DNA of 47,799 nt from positions 1 through 47,799 of the forward strand of contig JAFLRY010000013.1 of the NCBI GenBank assembly GCA_022511205.1. The letters run 5' to 3'. Each line of letters begins with the position of its first letter. The first letter of the stretch is position 1. The notes beneath the pieces were generated by a model, which was given only the letters and a program-made list of their open reading frames with translations, ran no database searches and was not told where the DNA came from. The position numbers and the translations under genes are program-made. Below are positions 15,666 through 27,500 of this stretch, in pieces. This DNA is from Eubacterium sp. Its GTDB lineage: Bacteria; Bacillota; Clostridia; Oscillospirales; Acutalibacteraceae.

Positions 15666-15674
15666 TGTTAAAAT
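15666..15674 (+). promoter_or_regulatory. Extended -10 promoter of the DUF3048 gene
   Basis: TGT followed by TAAAAT (15669-15674) forms an extended -10 about 33 bases before the ATG. No convincing -35 is present. Confidence 0.4.
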
Positions 15675-15706
15675 AATCTTGATCTATTATTTGAGGAGAA
15701 TAAAAA

Positions 15707-17023
15707 ATGAGCAATAAAGACGAAGAACTTGAAAAAATCTTAAATGAGTTTAAAACAGAAGATATAAAAGCCTCCCCTGAGCCTAAAACGGAAAACGATG
15801 AAGCCAAAGCGGCGCAAGCGCCTAAAGCGGAGCCGGCAGCCGATGCCTATGCGGCAAGAGCCGCGCATTTGAGCGCGCAGGAGGATAATTTGCCTGAAGC
15901 GTATAAGCAAACTGAAAAACGGGAAAAGGGAAAAAGCAAGATAATAATCATTGTCATCGCCGTAGTAGCTGTTATTGCGATAGCCTGCGCCGCGGGATTC
16001 GGGCTTTTTTCGGGAGGAAAAGAGGAAGAGCCGTCTACTGACGCACCCACCGAACCTCCGGTAATTACGACAGAAGCTCCTGCGCCGGTCAGTACGAACA
16101 ATCCCTTGACGGGTGAAGCTGATTATAACGCGATGGCCGTTGGCTTAAGACCTATTGCCGTAGTTGTTGATAACGCCTCAGGAGCAAGACCTCAGTATAA
16201 TCTTGACGCCGCCGATATCGTAGTTGAGGGAGAGGTCGAAGGCGGAGAAACGCGTATGCTCTGGCTGTTTTCTGATATGACCGATCTGCCGGAATTGCTT
16301 GGCCCGACGCGCTCTGCAAGACCCAGCTACGTGCAGTTTTCCGAGCTGTTTGACGCGATCTTTATCCATTTCGGCGGAAGCCATAGCAAGGGCGATTACG
16401 TTGGCGGATACGAGGTCATTGCCGCTGACAACGTTGACGATATAGACGGCATGAAGACCTCCGCTTGCTTCAAGCGCACCTCGGACAAGCACAGCCCTCA
16501 CAATGCGGCGCTTCTTGGTAATAAGCTCATTGACGTAATTGAGAGCAAGGGCTACAGAACGAAGATGGATCAAAACTCCTTTGCCGATCTGAGCTTTAAT
16601 GAAAGTGTAATTCCTGTTTCAAGCACTGCATGCAGCGGCGCTACAGTTAAGTTCTCGTCACGCACCAGAAGCCATACGTTTGCTTATAATGAGGCCGAAA
16701 AGGTATATACCAATCAGAGCGATTACGGAACGCCCGTAAGATTTACAAACGTTATCGTTATGTTCGCTCAATCTGAATATATCGTTAAATACGATTATAA
16801 GCAGCAGGGCAAAAATGAAACCTATCTTAACTATTCCCTTACGAGCGGCACGGGTAAGCTGCTCTCCTGCGGAACTGAAGTTGATTTCACCTGGAGCGTT
16901 GATAACGGAAAGCTTTCCTTTAAGGACACAGCCGGCAATCAGCTTGATCTCAATCCCGGAAAGAGCTATTTGGCACTCGTTTCTTCCAACAATGGCGGAA
17001 GCGTTTCAGTAAATGCGGAATAA
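15707..17023 (+). CDS. DUF3048 domain membrane protein (YerB-like)
   Basis: A 438-residue protein with a cytoplasmic Ala/Glu/Lys-rich N-terminus of about 77 residues, one membrane helix (IIIIVIAVVAVIAIACAAGF), a short Pro/Thr/Glu linker and an extracellular DUF3048 domain from about residue 133. The start of that domain is clear: NPLTGEADYN, then RPIAVVVDNASGARPQYNLDAADIV and GPTRSARPSYVQ. The function of DUF3048/YerB is not established; it is a common extracellular family in Gram-positive bacteria. Usual members are lipoproteins, so here the lipobox is replaced by an internal signal anchor. GAGGAG precedes the ATG. It is monocistronic, with a strong terminator downstream. Confidence 0.88.
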   Translation: MSNKDEELEKILNEFKTEDIKASPEPKTENDEAKAAQAPKAEPAADAYAARAAHLSAQEDNLPEAYKQTEKREKGKSKIIIIVIAVVAVIAIACAAGFGLFSGGKEEEPSTDAPTEPPVITTEAPAPVSTNNPLTGEADYNAMAVGLRPIAVVVDNASGARPQYNLDAADIVVEGEVEGGETRMLWLFSDMTDLPELLGPTRSARPSYVQFSELFDAIFIHFGGSHSKGDYVGGYEVIAADNVDDIDGMKTSACFKRTSDKHSPHNAALLGNKLIDVIESKGYRTKMDQNSFADLSFNESVIPVSSTACSGATVKFSSRTRSHTFAYNEAEKVYTNQSDYGTPVRFTNVIVMFAQSEYIVKYDYKQQGKNETYLNYSLTSGTGKLLSCGTEVDFTWSVDNGKLSFKDTAGNQLDLNPGKSYLALVSSNNGGSVSVNAE

Positions 17024-17030
17024 GATCGCT

Positions 17031-17076
17031 AAAAAAGAACCCCATACAGAGCGTTCTGTTTGGGGTTCTTTTTTAC
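17031..17076. terminator. Bidirectional terminator between the DUF3048 and serpin genes
   Basis: AAAAAAGAACCCC (17031-17043) pairs with GGGGTTCTTTTTT (17062-17074), with an inner ACAGA/TCTGT stem. It is symmetric and can serve both convergent genes. Confidence 0.92.
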
Positions 17077-17110
17077 TTTTGAGACATCAAATATCTCTTA
17101 TTTTCGTAAT

Positions 17111-18262
17111 TTAGTTACCTTTCATAAGCTGTCCGTAAAGCAGCATATGCTGACTGTTAGTACCGAAATCAGAGAAAACAGCAAAGGAAAATGAACTGTC
17201 AGCGATGAATTCATTTACTCCGGCGCTTTCTTTAGGTTCACCCGCCTTAGCCTTTTTGTTTTTCGGCGCTGAACCGATACCCTTTTCGTCAATTGTGATC
17301 CTGGTTTTTTGTATGATCTCCTGAATAAACCAATTTGCATCTGTGCACATGTTGTAGAAATTCGCGCTGTTTTCGTTGATTGCATCCTTGACGCCGCGCG
17401 ACAGCAAAAAGCCCAACAGGTCATTTGAATTAAAGGTTGACTCAAGATCGAATTTCGGCAAGACTACGTGAACCTTTTCCATATGAATCTTAGTCATTTT
17501 GTCAAACATATCCGTGCGGTTACCAAGAAAACAAACGAAGCTCATATTGTCTTTCATAGGGAGAACAAGCACTTTCGTGCCGGCTTCATTGCAATACAAA
17601 AATTCGCCTGTATTCTCCATAAAGTTCATGGTCTGCTCTTGACCGTCAATACCAACAAACGTGTTTTCATAGGTTGAGAATTTTGAGAACGCATTCTCCC
17701 ATGCGGTTTTTAAATGTATCGTGTTGATAAAAATTGCAGACGCGCCGACGGCATCATTCGCGGCAGTCGTGATCATACCGTCTGTTTTTTGATCGATCCA
17801 TTCGTTTATTGCCGGAAGCATCTCATCGGGATTGTAAGAATAAGCGTCGGCGTCATAAGTTTCTTTAATGCTTGACGTATAAATATCGGTGAACCCGCCC
17901 ATAAGATCCGTGTTGCTCCAAAGGGAATTTGCCACGGAGAACGACGGCTTGGCGTTTTTCATGCGGGAATACCATTTATTGAGCGAATCAATATCGGAAA
18001 AACCTGCGGCTTTCACCAATTCCGCACGGGTATCGCTCTGAGCGCTCGACGCGGCAAGACATAAAGCTACGCGTAAAGCTGTCGGCGATACCATGAAATC
18101 AGAATCATCATAGCCATTAAGACATAAATATGAAATCAATTCACCGTCAAACTCGCTGAGCTTATAATTTATAGGTCCCTCTGTATCAGGCTTTGATTTA
18201 TTACAAGCAACAAACCCTGTCAAAAGAACTACACACATAAGTAATGCCGCAATTTTTTTCAT
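17111..18262 (-). CDS. Serpin-family lipoprotein
   Basis: A 383-residue serpin, a fold that traps serine (sometimes cysteine) proteases by a suicide mechanism. Recognisable parts are NGYDDSDFMVSPTALRVAL near the start, FINTIHLKTAWENAF, and the distal strand FIADSSFSFAVFSD. The signal peptide ends in GFVAC, a lipobox, so it is probably held on the outer membrane face. The reactive-loop hinge is odd: after DEKG comes IGSAPKNKKAKAGEPKE, with Lys in place of the small residues that inhibitory serpins use for loop insertion; inhibition is therefore uncertain. Start at 18262 is chosen for the signal peptide; an ATG at 18319 would add 19 residues before it. Neither start has a good ribosome site. 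It is divergent from the giant surface protein. Confidence 0.85.
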   Translation of the reverse strand: MKKIAALLMCVVLLTGFVACNKSKPDTEGPINYKLSEFDGELISYLCLNGYDDSDFMVSPTALRVALCLAASSAQSDTRAELVKAAGFSDIDSLNKWYSRMKNAKPSFSVANSLWSNTDLMGGFTDIYTSSIKETYDADAYSYNPDEMLPAINEWIDQKTDGMITTAANDAVGASAIFINTIHLKTAWENAFSKFSTYENTFVGIDGQEQTMNFMENTGEFLYCNEAGTKVLVLPMKDNMSFVCFLGNRTDMFDKMTKIHMEKVHVVLPKFDLESTFNSNDLLGFLLSRGVKDAINENSANFYNMCTDANWFIQEIIQKTRITIDEKGIGSAPKNKKAKAGEPKESAGVNEFIADSSFSFAVFSDFGTNSQHMLLYGQLMKGN

Positions 18263-18345
18263 AAAACCCGCGCCGCGAATACCAACGGTTTCGACCGAAA
18301 GGAAACCGAAGCTTCGCATCCTTTCTAAAGAGTATTTCCTTGTTT

Positions 18346-18374
18346 AGTATAGCATTATTCTATAGTTAAATCAA
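18346..18374 (-). promoter_or_regulatory. Promoter of the serpin gene
   Basis: TTGATT (18374-18369), 17 bases and TATACT (18351-18346) on the minus strand. The predicted leader from about 18339 contains the inverted repeat CGGTTTC...GAAACCG, which falls between the two candidate start codons. Confidence 0.7.
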
Positions 18375-18471
18375 TGCTTTATTAAAAACACGGCTCGCAT
18401 TGCGGAATGCATAAAATTTACGCAAAATTTGCAATTTTTTCTAAAATACACAATAGTATAATTATAAAATA

Positions 18472-18500
18472 TTGATTTTATATTATTACTGTGATATAAT
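18472..18500 (+). promoter_or_regulatory. Promoter of the giant surface protein gene
   Basis: TTGATT (18472-18477), 17 bases and TATAAT (18495-18500). The -35 is the same hexamer as in the divergent serpin promoter about 100 bases away. Confidence 0.75.
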
Positions 18501-18553
18501 AAAAACTGGATTTTTATCTGCGCAGTAATTTTAAATTATGGAGGAATGAGTCT

Positions 18554-21500
18554 ATGGGCAAAAAGTTTCGAAGCTTAGCGGCAGTGCTGCTGATCTTGGT
18601 AATGATCGTTCAAATGATACCTGCCAGCATTTTTTCCGCTCAGGCAATAGGCGATGCTTCGGGTAACGGCGCTGCCGTTTCCGTTGAAGAGATCGATTTT
18701 TCTCTGAAACGTCTGTTGGTAGGCACGAATGATTCATCTATCTTTGAAGAGGATACGAAAGTGATCGCTGAGTATGGCGATGTGTATCTGCTTGAATTCG
18801 AAGATGAAGATGAAACAAAAAGCGCCTATACATACTATAGCGAAGCAGCGGAGTTTGTTGACGCTGACGTTGCGTTGTTTGTTGCGGATAACGAGTCTAT
18901 CGATGGGAAGTCGACAGAGTCTGCAAACGCAGTAAGCGGCACGCAGTCGAATGCCAAAAACAATATCAGTAAAGGGCATTACGATGTTGCGATTATTGAT
19001 ACCGGCGTTGCAAACGGCGCGGCAGAATCTGTTTCTGTTATTGGCGGTGACGGCGTTGATGATAACGGTCACGGCACAGCTATGCTTGATGCTGTAAAGA
19101 GTGTTTCTGATGCTGTTTTCGTATTGTCTATCAAAGCGTTTGACAGCCACGGCATTGGATATCTGTCTGATGTGTATGCCGCCATACTGTGCGCCATTGA
19201 GCAGAATGTCAGCGTGATCAGTATGTCTTTCGCCGCAGAGATGAAAACAAACGGCTTTGTACTGGAGCACGCTGTTGCTATGGCAAAGGAAGCGGGCATT
19301 ATCTTCGTCGGCGCTGCCGGTAATGATAACGCCAACGTCTCCAAATATCTTCCCGGCAGATTAAATGATGTTTATATTGCCGGTGCTTGCGATGAAGACG
19401 GCGTAAGGCTTTCAACCTCCAATTACGGAGATAATGTGACGTGCAACGTAGTTGCCGGCTCTACCTCCGAGGCCGCCGCCAAGTTGGCTGCTATTATTGC
19501 TTTATACGGCGAAGACTATATAAGCGCCGAAATGAATAAGGGAGTTTTATTTGAAAAGAGCTACGGTATCCCTGCAGAGGAGCATGCTCAGCTGGTTGAG
19601 ACAGAAGCTTCTAACAACAGCCTTTTGAACAAGTCAGAGCTGACCGCCGCAACATTGGATGCGATCAGCGGAAAGCCCGTTGCTTCAACGAACAAGACTG
19701 ATACTGCAGACGAAGAGCCTGCTGATGTAGCTGACGAGACCACCGACGCAGCAGACGAAACTACGGATACAGCAGATGAGCCTGCTGATGTAGCTGACGA
19801 GACCACTGACGCAGCAGACGAGCCTGCCGATGTGGCCGACGAGACCACCGGCGTAGCAGACGAAACTGCTGATACAGCGGACGATCCCGCCGATGCGGCT
19901 GACGAGACCACCGATGTAGCAGACGAAACTGCTGATACAGCCGACGAGCCTGCCGATGTAGCCGACGAGCCTGCCGTTATAGCTGATGAACCGGAAGCTA
20001 TAACTGACGAGCCCTCCGGAGTTGATGATCCCGCTCAGAATACGGATGAAGATGAGGATGATGAGGATGACGAGGAAGATTGGACAACTCCGCCTTCTCA
20101 GGATCCTGATACAGTTGACAATACGACGATTGAGAGAGTTTATGTACGCTGGCAGAGCACAAGCGCCGGCGAAGAGACGCCTGCCTATTTCGGAACTTTG
20201 AAATTGGCTCCGGATTCAGAGCTTGTTGCGGATCAGCAATTCCAGATCGACTTTGCTCTTTCAGGTCAGGAACCTTATGAGCCCGGTATGATCGAGCTCA
20301 CGTTCCCGGCATACCTCTGGAAAGACAGATATGGCAAAGAGCCCGGCTATCTCACTGTAGCCGTTCCGGAAGATCCAACAGAAGGCGCGGAGTTTGTTTG
20401 GAAGCGAGTTGATAATAATATCGTTATTACCAACTCAAAGACGATCCCCGCCGCAAGCAAGGTAATGATCCAGGGCACGTTCCGCGGCGTTGTCGCTCCT
20501 GATATGAAGGACGAAACGTCTTCACTTGATTTTGTTGACTTTGGTGTAACGCTTACCGTTGAAACACCGCTTCACAATACCATTACCAAAAGGAGTAATA
20601 GTATTGACGCGAAAATTGATACGTCTGTAAAAGCAACCTATGCGAACAAGACGGCGTATAACAGCTTTACAAGAACTTACGATGTTTGGTGGGAGGAAAT
20701 TCCCGACAGCATCCCCAATGAACTGCTCCCCAAAAACCCGAATAATTATGCGTATATCCGCTGGTATGTTTCGGGTACTGCTTACGGAAGCCAGCCCTTT
20801 GATATGTACGTAACCGATACCGTTACGGATGATTACGGCGGGATCATGCTCGGTGTGTCTCACTGTGCTCAGGGAAACGGAACTGTTAAATCTACGAATA
20901 ATAAGACAGTCACAGCTCTGTTATATCACGGATACAGCACCACGGCAAAAACGGCTTACGTTTGGACTGCGTATCCGAAAGATAAGTTCCCCGAAGACGA
21001 AGTAGTTATGATACCCAACGAGCAGACTATTTCAGTTGTTGGCTGGGATGATGAAATCGAAACAACTCAAAAAGCGGAAAGCTCCGTAGACACAAAATCT
21101 CCTACTACATATACGTTTATCAAGCACTGGGACGATTTAGATGACGCGTGGGAAGTTCGTCCTACAAAGCTGGATCTGAACATTCTTTATGAAGGCCGCC
21201 TATGGAAAACCGTCACGCTTACAGAAGCCGATGCCTCTGATGGCGGAGATAACGATTGGAAATACACCTGGTCTGACGGCGGTCTCGCCGGTACTTTTGA
21301 CGTATCCGAAACCATGTATGATTACTATGGCGTTTGGGAAAAACGATTTGACGGCACAGGTCACCAGCTTGAATGGAACTACATTTTGGTTGGAACAGAC
21401 TATGACCCGGACACGCATACGTGGATTTATACGAACCGTTATGATGAGGGATGGATCAAGTTTGAGATATCCAAGATAGAAAAGAATGTTGAGTACAAAT

Positions 21501-24500
21501 TTAATGATAGCTCAACTGTAAGCTCCCGTGATAAGCTTTCTCTGAACAAGCTGCTGAGAAATGAAGATGTACTTGTGGAATATCCTGTTAAATCTCATAT
21601 CTCCGTTGCCAAGCCGTCGGTTTGGTTTGGCGTAAAGCCCAACAGGTTTGTTCTGGAGGACGTAGAATATATCCTGAATGATAATACCAATCTAACCGTT
21701 GATGACGTAAGTATTAACGCTGTCACCCTTGAGAATCCGGTTGTATGGCATTATATAGAGAATTCTTATAATGAAGACGGCTGGTATCAGCGCGAAACAG
21801 TGAAAGCTCCGGAAGCAACCCTCTACGGCTTAATGGGCGAAGACAATTGGGTCAAGATGGCAACACTTCTTGACGGCAAAGTTACGCCTGTTGGAGAGAA
21901 CGTAACTGTTACCGATATGCGTGTTAAGCTGCCGAACGGCGTTTCCAGAGTAAAGCTGGAGCTTGAATCTGACGAAGCTGTTGTAGAGATGAATTACACG
22001 GTTGAGCTTCGTGTAAGACCGACAGAACCGGTACTTGCCATGATCAACTCCGAATTCCAAAACAACGATCATCTGCGTTTCACCTTATACAACAAAGCCA
22101 ACGCTTACGCTATTTATCTTGGCGAAGAGGAAAAGATGGTCGACTGGATCCCCTATAAAACAGGCGACCGCGTCAGTGATATGTCTGACATAGCCATTGG
22201 TTACTTACACGGCAGACAGTTTAAAGTTGCGACTGATTTGGAGAAAAAGTTCGAGCTGACCGGAAGCGACGAGGTCAATAAGAGAGTCAAACTGACCGCT
22301 GAGCTGACGCTGACACAGCAATCCAACGTTAATACGATATCCGAGTACAAAGACGCTATTGCTGAAGGTGAAATTCCAAACACGAAATCAGGTGTATTTT
22401 ATGATCTTCTGCCCTTTGGTGTAGATCCTGATTTGACATCGATCAAAGCCGGTGATAATGACAGAATCGCGAACGCCTGGGTCGTTGAAAACTATAAGGA
22501 CTCCGGCCGCACGCTGCTTGTAGTCAAGGTTGAGTTTGAAGATAACATCAGCAATACTGAAGAGAGCAAGTATCCGGATAAATCAACTTATCCGACCGTT
22601 GGTTATAAAAACCAGCACACGATCAAGTTTGATTCCTACTGCCCATGGACAGTAGTTGCGAATACGTCTACAGGCTTTGCCGAGATGCGCAACGTTGCTG
22701 CCTATGAGGCAGACGAGCAGGATATCGGTACTTACACCGAATGGTCAGGCGAGCCGGACGATCCCACTAAGAATCAGCACGTATTATCTAGTACCGCAGT
22801 GGGACCTGATGCTGAGCTGATGACTGATCTTGATCCGAATCGTGACGATCCTTCATTCGTATACGCCGGCGCACCGCTTATCTATAAATCCATTGACGTT
22901 CAGGCGATAACGGGACTTGAAAAGAGCGTTCAGGCAGCAGGCTCAGGTTACTGGTCTAAGGGTCTTGATAATGACGTTAACGTTCAGGAGGGCGGCAAGT
23001 ATACCTACCGTCTGTCTGTAACCTCCGCACCGGATACCATTACGCAGGATATCATCCTTTTGGATTCTATTGAAAACTACATGCCTCAGGATTCTGATGA
23101 TCCGAAAGATATCGCCGATAAACACTGGCATGGTACCCTGGTGTCCGTCGATTTGGCGCAGGCTAAGAAGGTCGGCGTGGCCCCTGTTGTATATTACAGT
23201 ACAGTAAAGAATATTGACATCTCCGAATATGCCATGACGGTAGAAGGTACTCCGGATGATGTTATAGAAAAATTGGCAAGTTCACCGGATTGGTCAACGG
23301 AAGTATCGGATCTTTCTCAGGTTACTGCTGTTGCTATTGATCTCCGCAATCGCGAGGACGGCTCCGATTTCAGTCTTCAGTCCGGCGAGTCTCTGACAGT
23401 TTACCTGCATATGCGCGCCCCGTTTGAAAAGGATAATCCCAATCCCGACTATTTCAAGGGAACAAACGGACGTAATCATGTTAATAACGCCCATGCATAT
23501 AACGATATATATCTGAACTGTCTGCAGGTTGTTCATGGCACGAACACACATGCCTATATTCATAACAGCTATACGAAGGTCGGTATCTATACAAAATACA
23601 TCGACGTTAAGAAAGCTTGGGATGACGATAACGACCGCGACGGTAAGCGCCCCGGCTCGATCAAAGTTCATCTGTATGCCGACGGTGTAGACACCGGAGA
23701 GTACGTTGTTCTTAACGATGATAATAAATGGACCGGCACTTTTGAACGTATGCTTACCTACAATGAAGAAGACGGTAGCTATATCGACTATACTTTTGTA
23801 GAAGAGTTTGATAGCAAAGACGAATATCAGTTAAAAACAAAACAAGAGATTCGTAAAAACGGATCGGTTCTTATTACGTTAACCAACAAGCACGATCCGG
23901 AGACGATCAAAATCCCCATAACAAAGTTGTGGGATGATGAAAATAACAACGATAAAACAAGACCCTCTTCCATCATGGTGCGTCTGTATGCTGATGGTAA
24001 GCTTTACAAGACGATTACGATCACTCCGGATGTGGACGGAAACTGGTATGGCGAGTTTACGGATCTGCCGAAGTATCGCGATAAGGGCCAACCTATCGAG
24101 TATACGATTACAGAAGCTAACGTTGACAATTACATCCCGGGTAAAACCGAGGGTGATATGGACGAAGGCTTCACGCTTAACAACATATACTATCCATTCG
24201 GTGATTTGCTCGTTAAGAAGGTTCTGGAGGATGAGACTCTCAAATCTGCCGATACGGAGTTCACCTTCACATTGCTGCTGACAACCAAAGATGAAAACGG
24301 CAACGTGATAGATGAAACAAATAAATATAAATATACTATTCTTGATGGCGACGGCAAGGAAATCAAGAGCGGCGAGATCGGTAACGGTGATGAGTTTGTG
24401 CTCAAGGGCGGTCAAACGTTCCATGTTAAGGATATTCCGACAAACGTTGAGTACGCTGTCAGCGAAGCGAGCACAAACGGTTTCGAGATAATTGCATCGA

Positions 24501-27500
24501 ATGAAACCGGCAAAATCAGCTCATGGAAGCCGGCGGAAGCAGTATTTAAAAATAAGTATTCAAGCAAGGGCAATGCTCAGCTGGAAGCTATGAAATGCCT
24601 GTATGGCCGTGATCTGGTAAATCGTCAGTTCCGTTTTGAGTTATATGATGAACACGGCAATTTGCTGAGAACGGGGTATAATGATGAGAACGGTAAGGTA
24701 ACATTCGGCCAGATCGGCTATACGAATAAAGATGACGGCCTTGAGTTCAAATATAAGATATCCGAGTTTGAAGCAAAGAATCCCGGTTATACTTATGATG
24801 ACACGGTTTATTTCGCTACGGTTATTCCTCACGATAACGGCGACGGTACAATGACCTGCGAGGTCAAATATTATGACGCCGGAGGCAATGAGCTCAACAT
24901 CACCGAAGGCGAGAAGGATTATAAGGTACCGGTATTCAGAAATATTTACGAAGCAAAAGGCAGCATCTCGTTCCGCGCATGGAAGCTTATCGACGGCCGC
25001 GATGTTAATAACGAAGAGTTTACATTTGACATTTACGATGAAAACTTCAATTACATCGGCTCCGCGAAGAATGACGGCGACGGAATCATCAATTTCGAAA
25101 AGTTCAACTTCACGGAAGCTGACGCAGATAAGACATATTGGTATTATGTTCGCGAGCAGGTCGGTACGGATAAGACCGTTGTTTATACCGATGCGATTCT
25201 CGGCTATGTTGTAACCGTTGTTGATAACGGCGACGGCACGCTCAGCTTTAATCAGGGCTCTTATGATATGACTGAAGCGTTCTCCGAGTGCAAAGCTTGC
25301 GACGGAACAGGCAAAATTAAAAGGGCAACCTGTGAAACCTGCAATGCCTTTAAATATGTTCTTGATCCTGAATGGGTACAGCCGGACAAGAGCAACGTGC
25401 CGGTATTCTACAACGGACTTGTAGACGGCTCACTCTCTATAAGCAAGTATATTGATGGCGGCGGCGATCCGTATAAGGAATTTAAGTTCAAAGTCAAATT
25501 GATCGGCGAGAAGATCGAGGACGGCGAAATTGAGTTTGAAATTTCAGCCGCTGATTCCCGCGAATTCCCCAATACAAGCGGTTATCAGGCGATCTCAACC
25601 GATACTCCGGTTGCGCAGATACCTGCCGGTAACGAGAACCTTGACAATGAAAATACAGATGATGAATATTCAATCATGCCGCTTGCAGATACCACTTGGG
25701 GAATATCGTGGTCATACAGTAGCGGAGTTTTGACTATTGAACCCAGTAACGGTGTTGAAGGTACTTGGTATTTGCCACCGTCTCCAGGCTCAACACAAGA
25801 ATATATCTGGCCTTGGAATTCTTATCAAGGTTCTATGACAAAGGTTGTAACCACCGGTAAAATCAAGCTGGTTGGCGATGCGAGAGATTTATTCCGTTAC
25901 TGCTCGAGGCTGACGGATATCTCCGGCTTGGCGAATTGGGATGTGTCTGAAGTTACATCATTGAAGAGAGCGTTTGTGGATTGTACAATGCTTTCAGATA
26001 TCTCCCCGTTAAAGAATTGGAAGCCGAAAAAGCTGGAAACAATGGAGCAAACTTTCTATTCTTGCTCACGAATTAACAGTTTAGAGCCATTGGCGAATTG
26101 GACAACGGATAGCTTAATTTCGTTGGAGAAAACCTTTAGCGGCTGTAGCGGTGTTCAATCTCTTTCCGGATTAGAAAATTGGAAGACATCAAAAGTAGAA
26201 AAGCTGAATGAAACGTTCCGAACTTGCAAGATGGAGGGCGTTTCCGAGTTGGCAAACTGGGATACGTCATCAGTGAAGCAAATGGAAAAAACGTTTGAGG
26301 CTTGCAGTGCTTTGTATGATATTTCACCGTTGGGAAAATGGAATGTTGACAATGTAGAAACCTTTAGCAATATGTTCTCGGGTTGCTCCGTTCTTGATGA
26401 TATTTCTACTGTAACCGACTGGTGTAAAGAAGGCGCGAGAACAAGGTCGTTTAAAGAGATGTTTAAGAATTGTAAAGCTCTTAAAGATCTTACTCCGTTA
26501 AAGTATTGGGATATGAGCAACGCAACGAGTGTTGAAGGTATGTTTAACGGTTGCTCAATGCTTAAAGATCTTACCCCGTTGAAGGATTGGGAGATCACAA
26601 ACACGAAATCGCGAGCCTCTTTGTTCTCCAACTGCAGTATACTTACCGATCTCACGCCGTTAAAGGATTGGGATATGTCAGAAGTAACATCAATGGCTTC
26701 GATGTTCTCCTATTGTAAGGCGCTTACCGATCTTTCTCCGATAGCAAATTGGGAAACGACAAAATTGAGCAACTTAAGCGGCACCTTTGCAGGCTGCAAC
26801 ATTTTGACAGATATTTCTCCGTTAGCAAATTGGAGTACGGAAAATCTGACGGACACAAGCACTACGTTCTCCGGCTGTTACGCGCTTACCGATCTTTCTC
26901 CGATCACGAATTGGAATATGTTAAATGTTACAACGATGGAGAAGATGTTCCAAAGCTGTTACTCCCTTACAGACCTTTCTCCGATAGCAGGCTGGTTTAA
27001 GAATGATCCGGGCGCAAGCAAGTCGATGTACGGTCTGTTCTACTCCTGCCGGACGCTTACCAGTATTGCGCCGTTAAAGGATTGGAAGACATCAAATGTA
27101 ACGAATATCCGTTATATGTTCGACTTCTGTTACGAGCTTAGTGATATTTCCGCATTCGCAAATTGGGATGTATCCAGTGTAAAGAATATGGACAGCGTGT
27201 TTGAGCAGTGCCATTCTCTTTCCGATATTACTCCGATGAAGGATTGGGATACTTCAAGCGTAACATCGATGACGTATATGTTTGAGAAGTGTTACTCTCT
27301 TTCCGATGCTTCAGCGATAGCAAATTGGAATACAGAAAAGGTAACTACGATCAACAATCTGTTCTTTGATTGCACAAGCCTTACTACTGTTGACTTCAGC
27401 GGCTGGAATACTGCCAACATGACGAGCTATAATTCTGTTGAAAATATCTTTAGAAACTGCCCCAATGTATCGAAGATAACATTCGGCGAGAATTTCTTTA

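Noticed and set aside
25289-25342. Horizontal capture of a dnaJ fragment in the adhesin
   Set aside because: Only the cysteine spacing resembles DnaJ; flanking residues do not match the dnaJ gene of this window and fit the local beta domain.
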